A stretch of DNA of 55,186 bases from a virus. This document shows, one piece after another, positions 47,645-55,112 of this stretch; positions within the stretch are counted from its first letter, which is position 1; each line of letters begins with the position of its first letter. The translations under genes were made by a program, and so were the position numbers. The stretch spans positions 1 to 55,186 of IMG/VR virus record IMGVR_UViG_3300037587_000342; one strand, given 5' to 3'. A model generated the notes under the pieces. It was given only the letters and a program-made list of their open reading frames with translations. It did no database searches and was not told the origin of the DNA.

Positions 47645-47963
47645 CACCCCCAGCTTGAGGGACGCGCTGGAGCGGGAGGAAGCCTGCGACCCCGACGGCT
47701 ACGCGATGGTCAGGCACGGCTGGTTGGCTGACGTTCTCCGCGCCGCTCTCGCCGCTCCACGGGTAGACCTGAAGGTGGTCGATGGCCTGCTGATAGCGCG
47801 CTGCCCGAAGTGCCGCGCGTGTTCCTGGAAGCATCGCGGGGAGGATGGGCTGCGGTGCTGCGAGTGCAACGAGCCGTACCCCGACCAGACCATCGCAGTC
47901 GCCGCGCTGGCCGCTACCCCCCTGGGTGGTGGAGAAGTACACAACCGAAAGGACAAACCATGA
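47637..47963 (+). CDS. Small zinc-type protein (108 aa)
   Basis: ATGCCTGA junction. RCPKCRACSWKHRG and LRCCECNEPY make a zinc ribbon in the second half. The first half is helical (GWLADVLRAALAAPRVDL). No family recognised. Confidence 0.55.
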   Translation: MPDTPSLRDALEREEACDPDGYAMVRHGWLADVLRAALAAPRVDLKVVDGLLIARCPKCRACSWKHRGEDGLRCCECNEPYPDQTIAVAALAATPLGGGEVHNRKDKP

Positions 47964-48142
47964 AGCGCGTAATCGAAGTGAAGGCTGGCAACGTCAAGAT
48001 CAAGGCCGAGGTCAACATGGTGGGGTTGACTCGCTACGAGATTGAACGAATCGTCAGCGAGTTGGCCGATCGGCTCATGCTCGCAGCGAAGGACCTCCCC
48101 TACGATGTCGGCGGCAACCTCAGTCGGCAGAAGGTCCGATGA
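47960..48142 (+). CDS. Hypothetical protein (60 aa)
   Basis: ATG 47960 after GAAAGGACAAACC. Starts with KRVIEVKAGNVKIKAEVNM (beta) and a helix (YEIERIVSELADRLMLAA). No family recognised. Confidence 0.5.
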   Translation: MKRVIEVKAGNVKIKAEVNMVGLTRYEIERIVSELADRLMLAAKDLPYDVGGNLSRQKVR

Positions 48143-48357
48143 ACTGCTCCGGCTGCGGCGGGATGTGCGACCGATACGAGCGTGGGTGGGAGTGCCGCGA
48201 CTGCGGTGACCGCTACGACCCGTTCGGGCATCTCGCTGCACCGGACAAGAAGATCGGCGAACGCAGGGTGCCGCTACGACTGTTCGTCATCGAGCACAAG
48301 GGCCGCGATCCCGGCACTTCCGGCAGGACTTACGGAGGAGACACCAATGCCCCCTGA
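48139..48357 (+). CDS. Zinc-ribbon small protein (72 aa)
   Basis: MNCSGCGGMCDRYERGWECR followed by DCGDRYDPFGH, two CxxC knuckles, then a beta-type tail. ATGA overlap with the previous gene. Function unknown. Confidence 0.6.
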   Translation: MNCSGCGGMCDRYERGWECRDCGDRYDPFGHLAAPDKKIGERRVPLRLFVIEHKGRDPGTSGRTYGGDTNAP

Positions 48358-48874
48358 CCCCACCCCCCAGGACCAGACCGAGAGTGAGGTTGCCAGAGTG
48401 GAGCAAGCCGAGTGTCGCTTCCAGGAAGGCGTGCAGGCCAGCAAGGACCGCGCCGACGCCAAGAAGCCGCGCATTCACAGCGAGCCGGCGATCAAGCGCG
48501 ACCCCGATTGCCCATGGAAGGTCTTCCAGGGCGAGGTCGATTGGGTTGTTGCCAAGGACGCAGAGGATGCGCTTGCAGCCCTAGCCGAACACTACGGCGA
48601 CCCCTATCACAAGACCGTAGGAATTTCGGAAGCCGAGGCGCGAGAGGAATGGGAGGTGCCTTGCGATCCCGACAGCCCGCTCACCATCTGGATCGAACCC
48701 GATGAGTGGAGCTTCCGTGAGCCGAAGGCCGGCGAGGTCTACGCGCGGCAATGGCCTATCGTGACGCGCTATCACTCGACGGACCCAGAGTTCTGGCTCG
48801 TCAAGCAGACGGCCCCGAAGTGGTGGTGGGCGCAGACGAACGGGCGGGGATTCCTCTGCTCGACGGAGTACTAG
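48347..48874 (+). CDS. Hypothetical protein (175 aa)
   Basis: Start ATG 48347 after TACGGAGGAGACACC. Acidic N-terminus; RDPDCPWKVFQGEVDWVVAK, LAALAEHYGDPYHKTVGISE and a C-terminal WLVKQTAPKWWWAQTNGRGF with a Trp run. No family recognised. Confidence 0.55.
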   Translation: MPPDPTPQDQTESEVARVEQAECRFQEGVQASKDRADAKKPRIHSEPAIKRDPDCPWKVFQGEVDWVVAKDAEDALAALAEHYGDPYHKTVGISEAEAREEWEVPCDPDSPLTIWIEPDEWSFREPKAGEVYARQWPIVTRYHSTDPEFWLVKQTAPKWWWAQTNGRGFLCSTEY

Positions 48875-48875
48875 C

Positions 48876-49094
48876 GTGGCTGACGTGACCCCCCAGGACC
48901 AGGAATACCGCGCAGGGCAGGCCGTCGAGGTGCAGCGAGGGTTCGGCGACGAGTGGGTGCGCGGGCGCGTGGAGTCCGTCTTCCTCTCCTACTTCGCCAA
49001 CTCCGTCGTCGTGCGGTTTGACGAATGCCCGCTGCCGACCGACACCGTGCGCGGCGCGTTCACGCCGGGCGTTGGGATTCGCCATGCCCGCTGA
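48876..49094 (+). CDS. Hypothetical beta protein (72 aa)
   Basis: GTG start. Beta-rich SH3-like pattern (QAVEVQRGFGDEWVRGRVES and VVVRFDECPLPTDT). Possibly a small barrel. No family recognised. Confidence 0.5.
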   Translation: MADVTPQDQEYRAGQAVEVQRGFGDEWVRGRVESVFLSYFANSVVVRFDECPLPTDTVRGAFTPGVGIRHAR

Positions 49095-49584
49095 GCCGAC
49101 CAAGCAGGAGCAGTGGAAGCCGATTCCGCGATTCCCGCAATACGAGGCCAGCGATCAAGGTCGTATTCGCGGGCGGAAGGTGCTCAAACCGTGGACAGAC
49201 CACGGGGGTTATCGATGCGTGGCGGTTCGCGCCCACAACAAGAAGCGCACGACGAAGGTTCACGTGCTTGTGTTGGGGGCGTTTGTTGGCCCACGCCCAG
49301 AAGGCTACGAATGCTCCCACGAGAACGGTGACCAACTGGACAACCGGCTTTCGAATCTCCGATGGGCCACATCCAGTCACAACAAGCGCAAGCAGCAAGA
49401 ACACGGCACCGCTTCGCGGGGCGAGCGTCATGCGTTGGCGAAGCTGGACGAGAATGCGGTCAGGGCGATCCGTCGCCTAGCCGCTGATGGCGAGTCGCAT
49501 TCTGGCCTCGCTCGCCGCTACGCCGTCAGCCAGAGCCTGATCTGGGCGGTCATCCATCGGAGAAGTTGGGCGCATGTCTCCTAG
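49084..49584 (+). CDS. HNH homing endonuclease (NUMOD4-HNH with C-terminal HTH)
   Basis: Free-standing homing nuclease. Residues 10-30 (QWKPIPRFPQYEASDQGRIR) are the NUMOD4 motif; residues 60-100 (VHVLVLGAFVGPRPEGYECS, HENGDQLDNRLSNLRWATSS) are the HNH core with His79 and Asn87; residues about 112-163 (GERHALAKLDENAVRAIRRL and LARRYAVSQSLIWAVIHRRS) form a DNA-binding helix-turn-helix. The gene overlaps its neighbours by 11 bases on each side and is not inside another gene. Such genes spread by cutting sites in related genomes. Confidence 0.88.
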   Translation: MPAEPTKQEQWKPIPRFPQYEASDQGRIRGRKVLKPWTDHGGYRCVAVRAHNKKRTTKVHVLVLGAFVGPRPEGYECSHENGDQLDNRLSNLRWATSSHNKRKQQEHGTASRGERHALAKLDENAVRAIRRLAADGESHSGLARRYAVSQSLIWAVIHRRSWAHVS

Positions 49585-49837
49585 CGAGCAGGACGCAGAG
49601 CGGGCGCGGGAGAGCGCAGGCCCGTGCCTTTACGCAGACCCCGACTGCATCACGTGGGGGGCTCAACTGCCCTGTGCGCCGTGCGAGGAAACCGAGCGAA
49701 CTGCCACCGCCCTCGCGGAGCAGCGGGAGCGGCATGAGGATGCCGTCAACGATCTGGTAGAGCAATCTCAGCGCGACCAGGCAGTCAAGTTCACTCGCGC
49801 CAACGTCATCGCCGCCATCAGGAAGGGCACCGCATGA
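49574..49837 (+). CDS. Hypothetical Cys-containing protein (87 aa)
   Basis: ATG inside the end of the homing endonuclease gene. PCLYADPDCITWG, LPCAPCEETERT then a long acidic/basic helix. Possibly one zinc site. No family recognised. Confidence 0.5.
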   Translation: MSPSEQDAERARESAGPCLYADPDCITWGAQLPCAPCEETERTATALAEQRERHEDAVNDLVEQSQRDQAVKFTRANVIAAIRKGTA

Positions 49838-49983
49838 CCGAGAAGTCCTACTGCCCGAAGTGCGAGACCGATCGAGAGCACATCTGCGGCGTCGGCAAGA
49901 TGGACGGTGTGGCCGTCTACTTCCCGATCTACCCAGGCGTGGACTACGGCGGGCCAGAGCCGATTGAGGAAGGAGATCAGTAG
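49834..49983 (+). CDS. Small Cys protein (49 aa)
   Basis: ATGA overlap with the previous gene. MTEKSYCPKCETDREHICGV then an aromatic stretch (VYFPIYPGVDYGGPEP). One CxxC and one further Cys/His. No family recognised. Confidence 0.5.
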   Translation: MTEKSYCPKCETDREHICGVGKMDGVAVYFPIYPGVDYGGPEPIEEGDQ

Positions 49984-49985
49984 GC

Positions 49986-50366
49986 ATGACTGACTCACCC
50001 AAGGAAGACGGGCAGAGGGGCATTGAGGGGCTTGGCGATGGTCTTGCAGAGGCGTGGGCCAAGTACGCGGAGTTCTTCGGAGAGCCGCCGCACGGCACAG
50101 TCGCGCAGATGCGCGCACTGTGCTGCTTACTGCCCACCACCGCCCTAGAGGCAGTCCGTACCAAGGCGCTGGGTGAGCCTGTGTGCTGGATAGCGATGTG
50201 CGCTGAGGGCTGCCCGCCGAGCGATGAGCCGGTAGCTTTTGTCAGGAAGAAGTGGGCGGAGCAGAACGCGAAAGCGGCTGATCGTTGGTCGTGCGGACCA
50301 CACGCGGTTGTCCCGCTCTACACCGCACCCCCTACAGCTACAGACGAGGGGCTGGAGCCGCAGTGA
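49986..50366 (+). CDS. Hypothetical phage protein (126 aa)
   Basis: Starts 2 bases after the previous stop; GAAGGAGATCAG provides the ribosome site. The C-terminal part (WIAMCAEGCPPSDEPVAF ... VVPLYTAPP) resembles phage proteins ending in PLYT(A/R). Six Cys in total. No exact family. Confidence 0.5.
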   Translation: MTDSPKEDGQRGIEGLGDGLAEAWAKYAEFFGEPPHGTVAQMRALCCLLPTTALEAVRTKALGEPVCWIAMCAEGCPPSDEPVAFVRKKWAEQNAKAADRWSCGPHAVVPLYTAPPTATDEGLEPQ

Positions 50367-50692
50367 GCAAGCACGTGATCGACCTCCTCGGCCGCGCCCG
50401 CGCCTTCATCGAACGGGGCTGGGTGCAGGGCACGTTCGCGGTGAACGATGCGGACGAGCCCGTAGACCCGACTGATCCCGGCGCGATCGCCTGGTGCGTG
50501 TACGGGGCGATACTGGCGGCGCGGGAGGAACTTGGCCTGACCTGGGTGCGGGCAGCTTGGATCGCGGTCGCGACGACGGTGGAGTGTCGTGGCGCGCTGG
50601 GCGACTGGAACGACAGTCTCATCCGGACGAAGCCGGACGTGTTGCGGGCGATCGACTGGACGCAGGAGCGACTACGCAAGGAGGCACGATGA
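50363..50692 (+). CDS. DUF6197-like protein (109 aa)
   Basis: GTG start (GTGA overlap). LLGRARAFIERGWVQGTFAV, GAIAWCVYGAILAAREELGL and WNDSLIRTKPDVLRAIDWTQ match the small DUF6197-type pattern (alpha repeats with W(C)..GAL.AA and WND...RT..EVL..D). Function unknown. Family name recalled from memory. Confidence 0.6.
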   Translation: MSKHVIDLLGRARAFIERGWVQGTFAVNDADEPVDPTDPGAIAWCVYGAILAAREELGLTWVRAAWIAVATTVECRGALGDWNDSLIRTKPDVLRAIDWTQERLRKEAR

Positions 50693-51966
50693 AGGACGAT
50701 GCCATTCAGGCAACGGTGATGGCACTGGACAAGATCAGGGCCGAGAAGAAGTTCAAGCACCGCGCCAAGAAGGCGGGGTGGACGGAGAACGAACCCGACG
50801 AGTTGATGCCTCACTGCAAGGATTGTGATTCGCGGGCGGAATGGGCTGGGGGTGTCCGCAGCGATGACGTTCAGGTCGCGCGGAGTGGAGCGCCGCTCAT
50901 TGGCGTGTATCGCTGCACACCCTGCCTCCAGAAGCACCTAGAACAGCAGGAGACGCCGCAAATCGACAGCTGGATCTGCGACGCCAAGTGCGGCACGGTC
51001 ATCAAGATCGCGGTCGATCCACACGCCATTGAGGCCGGCGACTCCGAGAGGCGCTACTGCCAGCCGTGTGCCGAGGCGCGCGGGTTGTGGCCGAAGCCTG
51101 TGGAGCCATTTCCACAGGACACAGAGCCCCGTTCTGCGCCGAACGGAGGCTGCGGCAGGCGCCTCGCGCAACACGAGGATGATGAATACTGCCGCAAGGT
51201 CGCAGTCGCCACGATCAAGCCTGGGGAGAAGATCGGCAACCCGTGGCGAGCGTGCGAAGAGCACACACAGACAGCCGAGAAGGCGAATCTGCCAGTGACG
51301 GTGATCAAGCGCGACATGCCGAAGCCGGTTGCGCCAGGCGGGATCGTGAAGGGCCGGCGCCTCGGGATCACAAAGTCATCGCGTCTCGTTGGTTGCCCCG
51401 AGGGCAAGACGGAGGCGATCGTGCCGCTGCCTCCCGGAACGGAGCTCCCGGTAGTCCTCTATGAATCCTGCGGCTGCTACGACTGCGGGCTCGAGCGAAG
51501 CAACGAGAAGTTCCTGCAGCGCATCGTGCTGGAGTGGCCGAGCGGGCATCGGGAGCCGGCGCGTGCCGCGATCCTCGATCATCGGCTCCACGGGATGATG
51601 GTCGGGGCCAAGATCATCGACCCCAAGCAGGTCAGCGACCGAGATCCCTGGCAGGGAACGTGGTGCATCGCATCGCTGGAGCCGCGGCCAGATGGGAGCG
51701 TGGCTGTTCGGGCGATGAATCAGCGCGGGCGCAACTACACCTTCTGCGGCCCTGTGATTCGTTGGACCCACGACTTCTCACGCTGCTTCAAGATCCAGGA
51801 TGCCGAACGCACAGCGGCGCGCAAGGAAACCGCCGAGAACCCGAGCGAGGAGCGGGTCACGGCACTTCAGCAGCACGCGGACGATGATGTGCGCCGACAG
51901 CGGTACTGGCATCCCGCGCCGGGCCGGCCGGAGCCGCGCGGCTGGGACCGGAAGTTCACAATCTGA
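50689..51966 (+). CDS. Large multi-Cys hypothetical protein (425 aa)
   Basis: About 18 Cys in groups: HCKDCDSRAE, YRCTPCLQKH, ICDAKCGT, RYCQPCAEAR, GCGRR, YESCGCYDCGLE. The last 150 residues look beta-rich and may form a separate domain (DPWQGTWCIASLEPRPDGSV). Nothing identifies a reaction. The length and number of Cys pairs make it stand out from its neighbours. TGATG joins it to the next gene. Confidence 0.55.
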   Translation: MKDDAIQATVMALDKIRAEKKFKHRAKKAGWTENEPDELMPHCKDCDSRAEWAGGVRSDDVQVARSGAPLIGVYRCTPCLQKHLEQQETPQIDSWICDAKCGTVIKIAVDPHAIEAGDSERRYCQPCAEARGLWPKPVEPFPQDTEPRSAPNGGCGRRLAQHEDDEYCRKVAVATIKPGEKIGNPWRACEEHTQTAEKANLPVTVIKRDMPKPVAPGGIVKGRRLGITKSSRLVGCPEGKTEAIVPLPPGTELPVVLYESCGCYDCGLERSNEKFLQRIVLEWPSGHREPARAAILDHRLHGMMVGAKIIDPKQVSDRDPWQGTWCIASLEPRPDGSVAVRAMNQRGRNYTFCGPVIRWTHDFSRCFKIQDAERTAARKETAENPSEERVTALQQHADDDVRRQRYWHPAPGRPEPRGWDRKFTI

Positions 51967-53006
51967 TGGGCGTAGAGACGGGGATTCAATGGACAGACAG
52001 CACATGGAACGTCGTGCGTGGCTGTTCCAAGGTCAGCGCCGGCTGCAAGAATTGTTACGCGGAGCGGGAGGCCAATCGGCACGGCGGTCCGGGTCGGCCC
52101 TACGAGGGCTTGGTCAAGGATGGCCGGTGGACGGGTGAGGTGCGACTGATCGAGAAGCACCTTCTCGATCCGCTGCGCTGGCAGAAGCCGCGCCGGGTGT
52201 TCGTGAACAGCATGTCGGACCTGTTCCACGAGGAGGTTGCTGACGAGACGATCGACCGCATCTTCGCGGTGATGGCGCTGGCGCCGCGCCACCAGTTCCA
52301 AGTGCTGACGAAGCGCGCAGAGCGGATGCAGGCCTACCTCTCCACGCCGAAGCGGCAGGCAACGGTTCTTGGATGTGCGTGGGAGATGCTGGGGAACACG
52401 AAGTACCGGCTGACGAAATACCGACACGAGAACGTTGTGAGCCGTCCCTGGCCGCTCCCGAATGCCTGGATGGGCGTAAGCGCGGCGGATCAGGAAACGC
52501 TGGAGTCGCGGCTCGACCACCTACACCGGACGCCGGCCGCAGTGCGGTTCCTGAGCCTGGAGCCGCTCGTGGGTGCGATCGACCTAGAGGGCGCTGGCGC
52601 AATCGAACGGGATAGCGTCGGCGGTAACACTCCCGGTGAAGGCGAGTCGTTCACGCGCGGTCTGCTGGACTGGGTGATCGTCGGCGGCGAGAGCGGGCCC
52701 GGCGCTCGGCCGTGCGATGTGGTGTGGGTCGAACGCATCGTGGCAGACTGTGGCACAGCTGGTGTCCCGTGCTTCGTGAAGCAGTTGGGGGGAAACGCCA
52801 CAGATGCCCGTCTGCGAGACGTTTGGGGCCCGACCGGGAAGCACCACTACACCCGGCCATTCGGTGACCCGCTGCTCGACGAGGCGATGGAATGTGATGG
52901 CTACACGGTCACGGACCACAAGCTCAGTCGATTGATCGCTGCCAAGAAGGGCGACAGCCCGGAGCAGTGGCCTGAGCACCTACGGGTGCAGGAGTGGCCG
53001 GCATGA
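51966..53006 (+). CDS. Gp37/Gp68-family (DUF5131) three-cysteine protein
   Basis: TIM-barrel-like phage protein. TDSTWNVVRGCSKVSAGC with KNCYAE gives Cys20, Cys27 and Cys30, the three-Cys motif that suggests an iron-sulphur or radical SAM-like site. RRVFVNSMSDLFHEEVAD, HQFQVLTKRAERMQAYL, WMGVSAADQETLESRLDHL, VRFLSLEPLVGAIDL and DWVIVGGESGPGARP are the family landmarks. 346 residues. The substrate is not known. Confidence 0.88.
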   Translation: MGVETGIQWTDSTWNVVRGCSKVSAGCKNCYAEREANRHGGPGRPYEGLVKDGRWTGEVRLIEKHLLDPLRWQKPRRVFVNSMSDLFHEEVADETIDRIFAVMALAPRHQFQVLTKRAERMQAYLSTPKRQATVLGCAWEMLGNTKYRLTKYRHENVVSRPWPLPNAWMGVSAADQETLESRLDHLHRTPAAVRFLSLEPLVGAIDLEGAGAIERDSVGGNTPGEGESFTRGLLDWVIVGGESGPGARPCDVVWVERIVADCGTAGVPCFVKQLGGNATDARLRDVWGPTGKHHYTRPFGDPLLDEAMECDGYTVTDHKLSRLIAAKKGDSPEQWPEHLRVQEWPA

Positions 53007-53329
53007 ACCTCCCCCTCTTCGATGGCCAGCCGAGCGCCCGCGACTTCAACAAGCCGAACCTGCGCAGGGCGTGGAAGAAGTTCCGGGCCGAAAACCCCGA
53101 GGTATGGAAGAAACTGGTGCGCCGCTCGCTCCAGCTGCGGATCCGGGGCGTGAAGCGGATCGGGATCGCCACGCTGTTCGAGGCGATGCGGTACGACCAC
53201 ATCCTGAAGACCGCCAGTGACGACGACTGGAAGCTCAACCAGAATCACCGGGCGTACGCGGCGCGTGACCTGATGTTCGAGATCCCTGGGCTGGAGGGAC
53301 TGTTCGAAGTGCGCGGGGTGCGTTCGTAG
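53003..53329 (+). CDS. Conserved phage protein of the KLNxxxRxYxARxLM type (108 aa)
   Basis: Start ATG 53003 with GGAG 8 bases before. WKKFRAENPEVWKKLVRRSL, KRIGIATLFEAMRYDHILKT, DDDWKLNQNHRAYAARDLMF and EIPGLEGLFEVRGV match a conserved phage protein pattern often found near replication or restriction genes. Function unknown; helical. Confidence 0.65.
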   Translation: MNLPLFDGQPSARDFNKPNLRRAWKKFRAENPEVWKKLVRRSLQLRIRGVKRIGIATLFEAMRYDHILKTASDDDWKLNQNHRAYAARDLMFEIPGLEGLFEVRGVRS

Positions 53330-53358
53330 TAGGATCTTCACGTCCACCGGGAGGGACG

Positions 53359-53562
53359 ATGGCGGAACGCGGACAATACACCGTCGCAGTTTTCAGTGTG
53401 TGGTGTCCCTTCTGTGGTGCGCCGCGCTTTCGTTACTGCGCGACCTGGGCACCCGACAGGAAGCCGCCGAAGTTCTGGAAGCGTGCCGGCCGACCGCACA
53501 TGGCGCGGGTCCGGCTTGCCGCTGAAATGCCGCAGCCACAGCGCCGGAGGACCGATGCCTGA
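53359..53562 (+). CDS. Small zinc-type basic protein (67 aa)
   Basis: Leader element ACCGGGAGGGAC at 53346. VWCPFCGAPRFRYCATWAPD then basic tail (KFWKRAGRPHMARVRL). One CxxC plus Cys. A weak TAGGAT -10 at 53330. No family recognised. Confidence 0.55.
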   Translation: MAERGQYTVAVFSVWCPFCGAPRFRYCATWAPDRKPPKFWKRAGRPHMARVRLAAEMPQPQRRRTDA

Positions 53563-54319
53563 GAAAATTGATCCGCAGATGCGGGACGCCTTCAGGATCC
53601 CGATGGAGTTGCCGGCGCCAGCGCCCCAACTTCGCGACCACATCACGCCGGAGGCGTTGGAGTCGCAGATCCGCGAGGACATCGCGCGAGACGTGGAGGA
53701 GAAGGTGGCTGAGCGCAACGGCTGGATGACCACGGCGAGCGGCATGCGCTTCCATCCGTTGGATCCCAGGCCGGAAGAGGTCGTGCCGTACGACTTGGCC
53801 CACGGGCTCTCGCACGTCTGCCGGTTCGCCGGCCAGTGCACGAGGTTCTACAGCGTGGCCCAGCACAGCGTTCTCGTCTCGCTCGAGGTCGGGCGCCGCG
53901 CCGGGGAGCCAGGCGACTGGGACGGCCAGGGGATCAGCTGGCGCGTGCTCGCGCTCTACGCGCTGCTCCACGACGGCTCCGAGGCCTACACCTCAGACAT
54001 CCCGAAGCCCGTGAAGAAGGGGATCCCTGGATTCAAGGCGATCGAGGACCGGCTGACAGCGGCGATCCACGAGCACTTCAATCTCCGGCCGAACAACCCG
54101 GAGGTCGAGGCCGAGATCAAGCGGGCGGACATACGGTTGCTTGCTACCGAGGCCCGCGATCTGACCGTGCTGGAGGTCTCCACCGACCCGTGGCTCGCGG
54201 AGGTCGAGCCGCTGCCGGAGACGATCATCCCGCTGGGACCGGACGAGGCGCGGGCCATGTTCACGGGCCGGCTGCACTTCCTCCTGCGCGCAGACGTGGC
54301 GTTGAAGTCCGATGGGTAA
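53555..54319 (+). CDS. HD-domain phosphohydrolase (YfbR-like)
   Basis: Start ATG 53555 using the ATGCCTGA junction. After a 55-residue extension, WMTTASGMRFHPLDPRPEEV, YDLAHGLSHVCRFAGQCTRF, YSVAQHSVLVSLEV (His104), LALYALLHDGSEAYTSDIPK (His139-Asp140, the HD pair) and a final Asp148 give the metal-binding pattern of HD 5'-nucleotidase-like enzymes. It may degrade nucleotides or hydrolyse nucleotide signals in the infected cell. Confidence 0.85.
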   Translation: MPEKIDPQMRDAFRIPMELPAPAPQLRDHITPEALESQIREDIARDVEEKVAERNGWMTTASGMRFHPLDPRPEEVVPYDLAHGLSHVCRFAGQCTRFYSVAQHSVLVSLEVGRRAGEPGDWDGQGISWRVLALYALLHDGSEAYTSDIPKPVKKGIPGFKAIEDRLTAAIHEHFNLRPNNPEVEAEIKRADIRLLATEARDLTVLEVSTDPWLAEVEPLPETIIPLGPDEARAMFTGRLHFLLRADVALKSDG

Positions 54320-55103
54320 GACCGCCAAGAAGCCCACGAAGAAGTGGACGGCCGATGAGGTCAAGGCGCTCCTGCACGACTACTACTCGGCCAGTGATTG
54401 GTGGCGGCAGGAGTGGTTGGCGGTGGCCGAGATGGAGTTGCCGGCGGTGAACGAGTTGGGTGGAAACCGCCGCATCGACTTCCTGGCTGTCAACCTGTGG
54501 TGGGGCACTCGCGGCTTCCAGGTCGTGGGGCACGAGATCAAGGTCTCGCGCGCCGACTGGCTCAACGAACTGAGCCTGTTCGGGAAGGCCGATGAGACGG
54601 CCCGCTACTGCACAGCTTGGTGCATCGTGTGTCCCCGCGGCATCGTCCAGGAGGGCGAGCTACCAGAGGGCTGGGGCCTGATGGAGGTGGTGGGGAAGGG
54701 CAAGGTGCGTCGGAACGTGACGCCTGAGCCGCGCGAGGCGATCTTCGACCGGGAGTTCGCGTGGCGCCTGATGCACAAGGCCACGAAGACGCACGTGCAG
54801 GCGCTACGGGATCTGGAGAGCAAGCAGCGTGAGAGCCAAACTGAGGATGTCGAGGAGCGCGTACGCGAGGTAGCGAAGGCCGAGGAGCAGCGCGCGGAGA
54901 AGGCGGAAGCCAAGCTCCAGGAGATCCGCACGGTCACGGGGCTGGACCTGGGCCGCTGGGGCGAGATCCAGGAGAGCGACGTGAAGGCGGCGCGCGAGAT
55001 GTCTCGGTTGCTTCGGATGTCCGGCGGTGTGCGCAAGAGGATTCTGGACCAACTGGAAGATCTCCGTGACGAGGTTGCCAAGTTCGAGAAGGCGCTGGCG
55101 TGA
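54312..55103 (+). CDS. MmcB-like PD-(D/E)XK nuclease with coiled-coil tail (263 aa)
   Basis: A basic N-terminus (GKTAKKPTKKW) is followed by a nuclease-like core: ELGGNRRIDFLAVNLWWG (Asp), GFQVVGHEIKVSRADWLNEL (Glu and Lys, the E-x-K) and ARYCTAWCIVCPRGIV with ELPEGWGLMEVV. This order matches the MmcB DNA repair family. The last 120 residues are a coiled coil. Function in the phage is not known; DNA repair or host DNA processing is possible. Confidence 0.7.
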   Translation: MGKTAKKPTKKWTADEVKALLHDYYSASDWWRQEWLAVAEMELPAVNELGGNRRIDFLAVNLWWGTRGFQVVGHEIKVSRADWLNELSLFGKADETARYCTAWCIVCPRGIVQEGELPEGWGLMEVVGKGKVRRNVTPEPREAIFDREFAWRLMHKATKTHVQALRDLESKQRESQTEDVEERVREVAKAEEQRAEKAEAKLQEIRTVTGLDLGRWGEIQESDVKAAREMSRLLRMSGGVRKRILDQLEDLRDEVAKFEKALA

Positions 55104-55112
55104 GGAGGGCTC

